This document shows, in pieces, positions 18,948 to 21,246 of a DNA stretch of 21,246 bases. Location: the IMG/VR virus record IMGVR_UViG_3300042868_003408, positions 1 to 21,246 of that record, one strand, 5' to 3'. Position 1 is the first letter of the stretch. Every line of letters begins with the position of its first letter. The notes beneath the pieces were generated by a model. The model saw only the letters and a program-made list of their open reading frames with translations. It searched no databases and was not told the DNA's origin. The position numbers and the translations under genes were made by a program. The stretch is from a virus.

Positions 18948-21245
18948 TTATAGATCATCCTTACTTGCGTAGGAATTTTCTAATCCAATTATATCTTCAA
19001 ATTTAATTTCATTTGATTTCTTATTTTTCTTATTATTACGTTCAGCAACGGCAGAACTATAACGGTTGCTATCATTACTAACATCACCTTTATATCTACT
19101 AGCACCACCTGTAGGTGTCATCTGACCAATACCATGTGGTTGAGCTGCTTTCATAAGTACCTTAGCTGTCTCTTCAACTTTAGAAGGGAATTCTCTTAGC
19201 CAACGGGTGTATGGATACATCTGATGTTCAGATACACCAGGAACTAGACCAAGAGTTTTCTTAGCAAGCATTGCAAGTTGTTTAAATTGTTCAGCGCTAA
19301 CAGCAATGTCTGCTCTAATAGCTTCGCCTGAATGAGTTTCATTACCTGAAATTGAGAATGGAGGTTTCCAACCAAATGATTTGGCTTGAGAAAGAACTTT
19401 ATTAGCATCTGCTACTTTTTTATTCCATTTAATTTCATCATTACCACTACGTCTTAAAAAAAATTCTTTATACGAAGAGCCTTCAGAATATTTATTATGA
19501 ATCTCATCAAAGAAAGCCCCAAGAGATGGGTAATCTCCATTATCACCTATACCTACAATACCAGCTTTTTCAGCTTGTCTAAAGGTATGCTTTTCAGCTG
19601 TGTTCCAAGCTGAATCTATATTACCAGCAAATTTTGCAATAGCAGGTATAGCTGCAGGAATCGCATAATTATTATAAGCATTACGATAAATTAAAGAACC
19701 TGATGCAGTAGAAATAATGGAGTCGTGAACCCAAGAAATTGGTTTAGGTAACTCATTTCTGTTTGAATTAACAAACATAGTAGTTAGCTTAACTAAATCA
19801 CCGTCAGCAGATTGAATAGGCATAACATTAAGTAGACGACCTTGAGCAGAACCAATAGGGTTATCAAAGAAATCCCATTGTTGGGTACGCTTGTTCCAGT
19901 ATCGCTGCAAACCTTTAGTAGCATTAGGATCATAGCCACGCATTGTTTGTTCAATCTCAATCTGTTTACCTTCAAGAGTATTATAAACACTTTGTGCAAT
20001 GGCTTTACGTTTAAGAATAATCTTTTCACCGTCAACTTGTTCTTGAATTAAAACATCACTATCTCCAGCATACTTAGGCATAACACCAGGAGTAGAAAAG
20101 ATTTGGGTATCACCTGTAATACCAGCAAATGTAGGAACAGCACCAAGTATAGACATATATCTACCAACAGACTTCATCTGTGTACTAAATCCACCATCAA
20201 GAATATCTCTTAACGTTGATTCAACAGCATTGTTAAGTAATTCTTGTGGATCTGCTTTTTCCCCGTCATAAGCAGGTCCAATATACTTAGCATATTCTTC
20301 TGCAACTTGTTCTGTTAAAAAGTCCTCAACATGAGAGCTAAACATACTAGCATCTTTACCATATGATGCTTGCATAAGAGGTGATTTAAGAAGCATACTA
20401 GCTACCTTAGCTTTGCCATGCTTATCAATAATAGCTTTAAAAAATTCTTTCCAACCATTTCTAAATTGATCGCTATCATCTGGGAGTAACTCATCAATTT
20501 TGCTATGCAAAGAACTCAAAGCAAATGTACGTAAGTCTTCCATACTAGGATTAAATGTTCCTAGCTGAATAGCTTGGGGTGTGTTACCTGAAAACAAGGC
20601 TTGAAGGAAAATACCATTCTGGTTACCGTCATCAAATGTTAAATGAGATATCTTATGGTTTTGTGATTTCATTTGCTTATTAGGATTATTAAATTTATTT
20701 TGTAATTCAAAAAAATCATCCCATAAGTTTTTATTACCCATAGATTCACCACGTTCCATACCTGCTAATAATTGTTTAATATTATCAGAAGCACTTTGTG
20801 GATCACTCATAAAGGCATTATACTCTTTTCCTACTTCAGCAAGCCTAGCCCCAATCTGAGGAGTATACATACTTAAAATATCAGCCATACCTGTTTTAAT
20901 TATTTGCGGGTTACCACCTTTAATAGCTGTCTCATAATTAATAACAGCGTTAATCATCATACCAATAGCTGCAAGATCGGTTGGGGGTAATGCTTTTAAA
21001 GCTTTGTTAATCTCTTGACCAGATTTTTTACCAAACAAAATACGATTACCAACTTCTTTAAGGTAGTCTACCTTTGTTTTGTCAAACAAATGTTCAGCTG
21101 TAACTACGTCTTGAGCACCAAAGTTCATCATATCACGAACAACATTCTTTGATGACATATAATCAGTACCACCAGAGGCAGGAAAGAAACGTTGGTTAGC
21201 AACTGAGTGCATCCAAGCAGAGAACCTAAGCCCAGGAAGCTTTTG
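18948..21245 (-). CDS. putative virion RNA polymerase (N4 vRNAP-like), C-terminal part, 5' end outside window
   Basis: The frame is open to the right edge, eleven residues before the ATG at 21212, so the visible 765 residues are the C-terminal part of a larger protein. Counting from that ATG, single-subunit RNA polymerase motifs appear in order: motif A FDDGNQNGIFLQA (D195), motif B KSPLMQASYG (K276, Y284), and motif C SWVHDSI (H496, D497). D195-G-N-Q-N-G matches T7 D537-G-S-C-S-G, K276 to Y284 is eight residues as in T7 (K631, Y639), and Y284-D497 is 213 residues (T7 173, N4 273). HSVANQR (2-8) is a weak candidate for the TxxGR element. Serine stands at 272, where T7 has R627. N4 vRNAP is a giant protein packaged in the virion and injected to transcribe early genes. 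The strand and position convergent with the replication module fit this. Confidence 0.65.
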   Translation of the reverse strand, partial: QKLPGLRFSAWMHSVANQRFFPASGGTDYMSSKNVVRDMMNFGAQDVVTAEHLFDKTKVDYLKEVGNRILFGKKSGQEINKALKALPPTDLAAIGMMINAVINYETAIKGGNPQIIKTGMADILSMYTPQIGARLAEVGKEYNAFMSDPQSASDNIKQLLAGMERGESMGNKNLWDDFFELQNKFNNPNKQMKSQNHKISHLTFDDGNQNGIFLQALFSGNTPQAIQLGTFNPSMEDLRTFALSSLHSKIDELLPDDSDQFRNGWKEFFKAIIDKHGKAKVASMLLKSPLMQASYGKDASMFSSHVEDFLTEQVAEEYAKYIGPAYDGEKADPQELLNNAVESTLRDILDGGFSTQMKSVGRYMSILGAVPTFAGITGDTQIFSTPGVMPKYAGDSDVLIQEQVDGEKIILKRKAIAQSVYNTLEGKQIEIEQTMRGYDPNATKGLQRYWNKRTQQWDFFDNPIGSAQGRLLNVMPIQSADGDLVKLTTMFVNSNRNELPKPISWVHDSIISTASGSLIYRNAYNNYAIPAAIPAIAKFAGNIDSAWNTAEKHTFRQAEKAGIVGIGDNGDYPSLGAFFDEIHNKYSEGSSYKEFFLRRSGNDEIKWNKKVADANKVLSQAKSFGWKPPFSISGNETHSGEAIRADIAVSAEQFKQLAMLAKKTLGLVPGVSEHQMYPYTRWLREFPSKVEETAKVLMKAAQPHGIGQMTPTGGASRYKGDVSNDSNRYSSAVAERNNKKNKKSNEIKFEDIIGLENSYASKDDL

Positions 21246-21246
21246 A

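Noticed and set aside
18948-21245. Minus-strand gene as a T7 gp16-type ejection protein with lytic domain
   Set aside because: No transglycosylase motif was seen in the visible part, while three RNA polymerase motifs occur in order; an ejection role is still possible for the unseen part.
1-21246. CRISPR array, integrase or attachment site
   Set aside because: No regularly spaced direct repeats and no recombinase motifs were found by eye; the gene content fits a lytic phage.

Overview
The window is part of a lytic tailed-phage genome, most likely a podovirus. The evidence is a dense, nearly gap-free array of small genes joined by ATGA or TAATG stop/start overlaps, with a T7-type replication set embedded in it: a gp2.5-like ssDNA-binding protein, a family A DNA polymerase with proofreading exonuclease, a FEN-like 5' exonuclease, a fused primase-helicase and a single-subunit RNA polymerase. 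Base composition is AT-rich. Nothing in the sequence fixes the host.

Layout. (1) 2-466: 3' part of the ssDNA-binding protein gene, followed by a small perfect hairpin and a rho-independent terminator. (2) 563-6249: about 22 small early-type genes, mostly unrecognised. They include a nucleoside 2-deoxyribosyltransferase-like protein, a DUF3310 protein related to T7 gp1.7 nucleotide kinase, a Cys4 zinc-binding protein, two short membrane proteins and a GIY-YIG endonuclease-like protein. (3) 6298-15093: MazG-like pyrophosphohydrolase, dCMP deaminase, an HExxH protein, DNA polymerase, exonuclease, a second GIY-YIG protein, primase-helicase and RNA polymerase. (4) 15135-17263: class II (B12-dependent) ribonucleotide reductase and a thioredoxin-like protein. 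(5) 17271-18899: two unusual tRNA genes, four small genes and a Dps-type ferritin-like protein. (6) A bidirectional terminator at 18901-18945 separates this plus-strand array from a convergent minus-strand gene at 18948-21245 that runs off the right edge.

The main discovery is in that last gene. Its visible 765 residues carry, in the right order, the A, B and C catalytic motifs of single-subunit RNA polymerases: DGNQNG, then K-x-P-x-M with YG, then HDS. It therefore looks like the polymerase part of a giant virion RNA polymerase of the phage N4 type. The phage would then have two single-subunit RNA polymerases: a T7-like one made in the cell (733 aa) and a divergent one encoded on the opposite strand, in what is probably the virion module.

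A shared 19-bp motif (consensus AGACGGTACCTAATAGATA) lies in three of the few non-coding gaps, ahead of the nucleotide/replication cluster, the ribonucleotide reductase and the tRNA/Dps cluster. It is the best candidate for the promoter of the phage's own RNA polymerase.

How the genes fit together (inference): the reductase, thioredoxin, deaminase, MazG-like, DUF3310 and deoxyribosyltransferase-like proteins supply and clean the dNTP pool. The ssDNA-binding protein, polymerase, exonuclease and primase-helicase replicate the genome. The plus-strand RNA polymerase switches transcription to the phage promoters. The Dps-like protein could protect DNA or handle iron and peroxide during infection.
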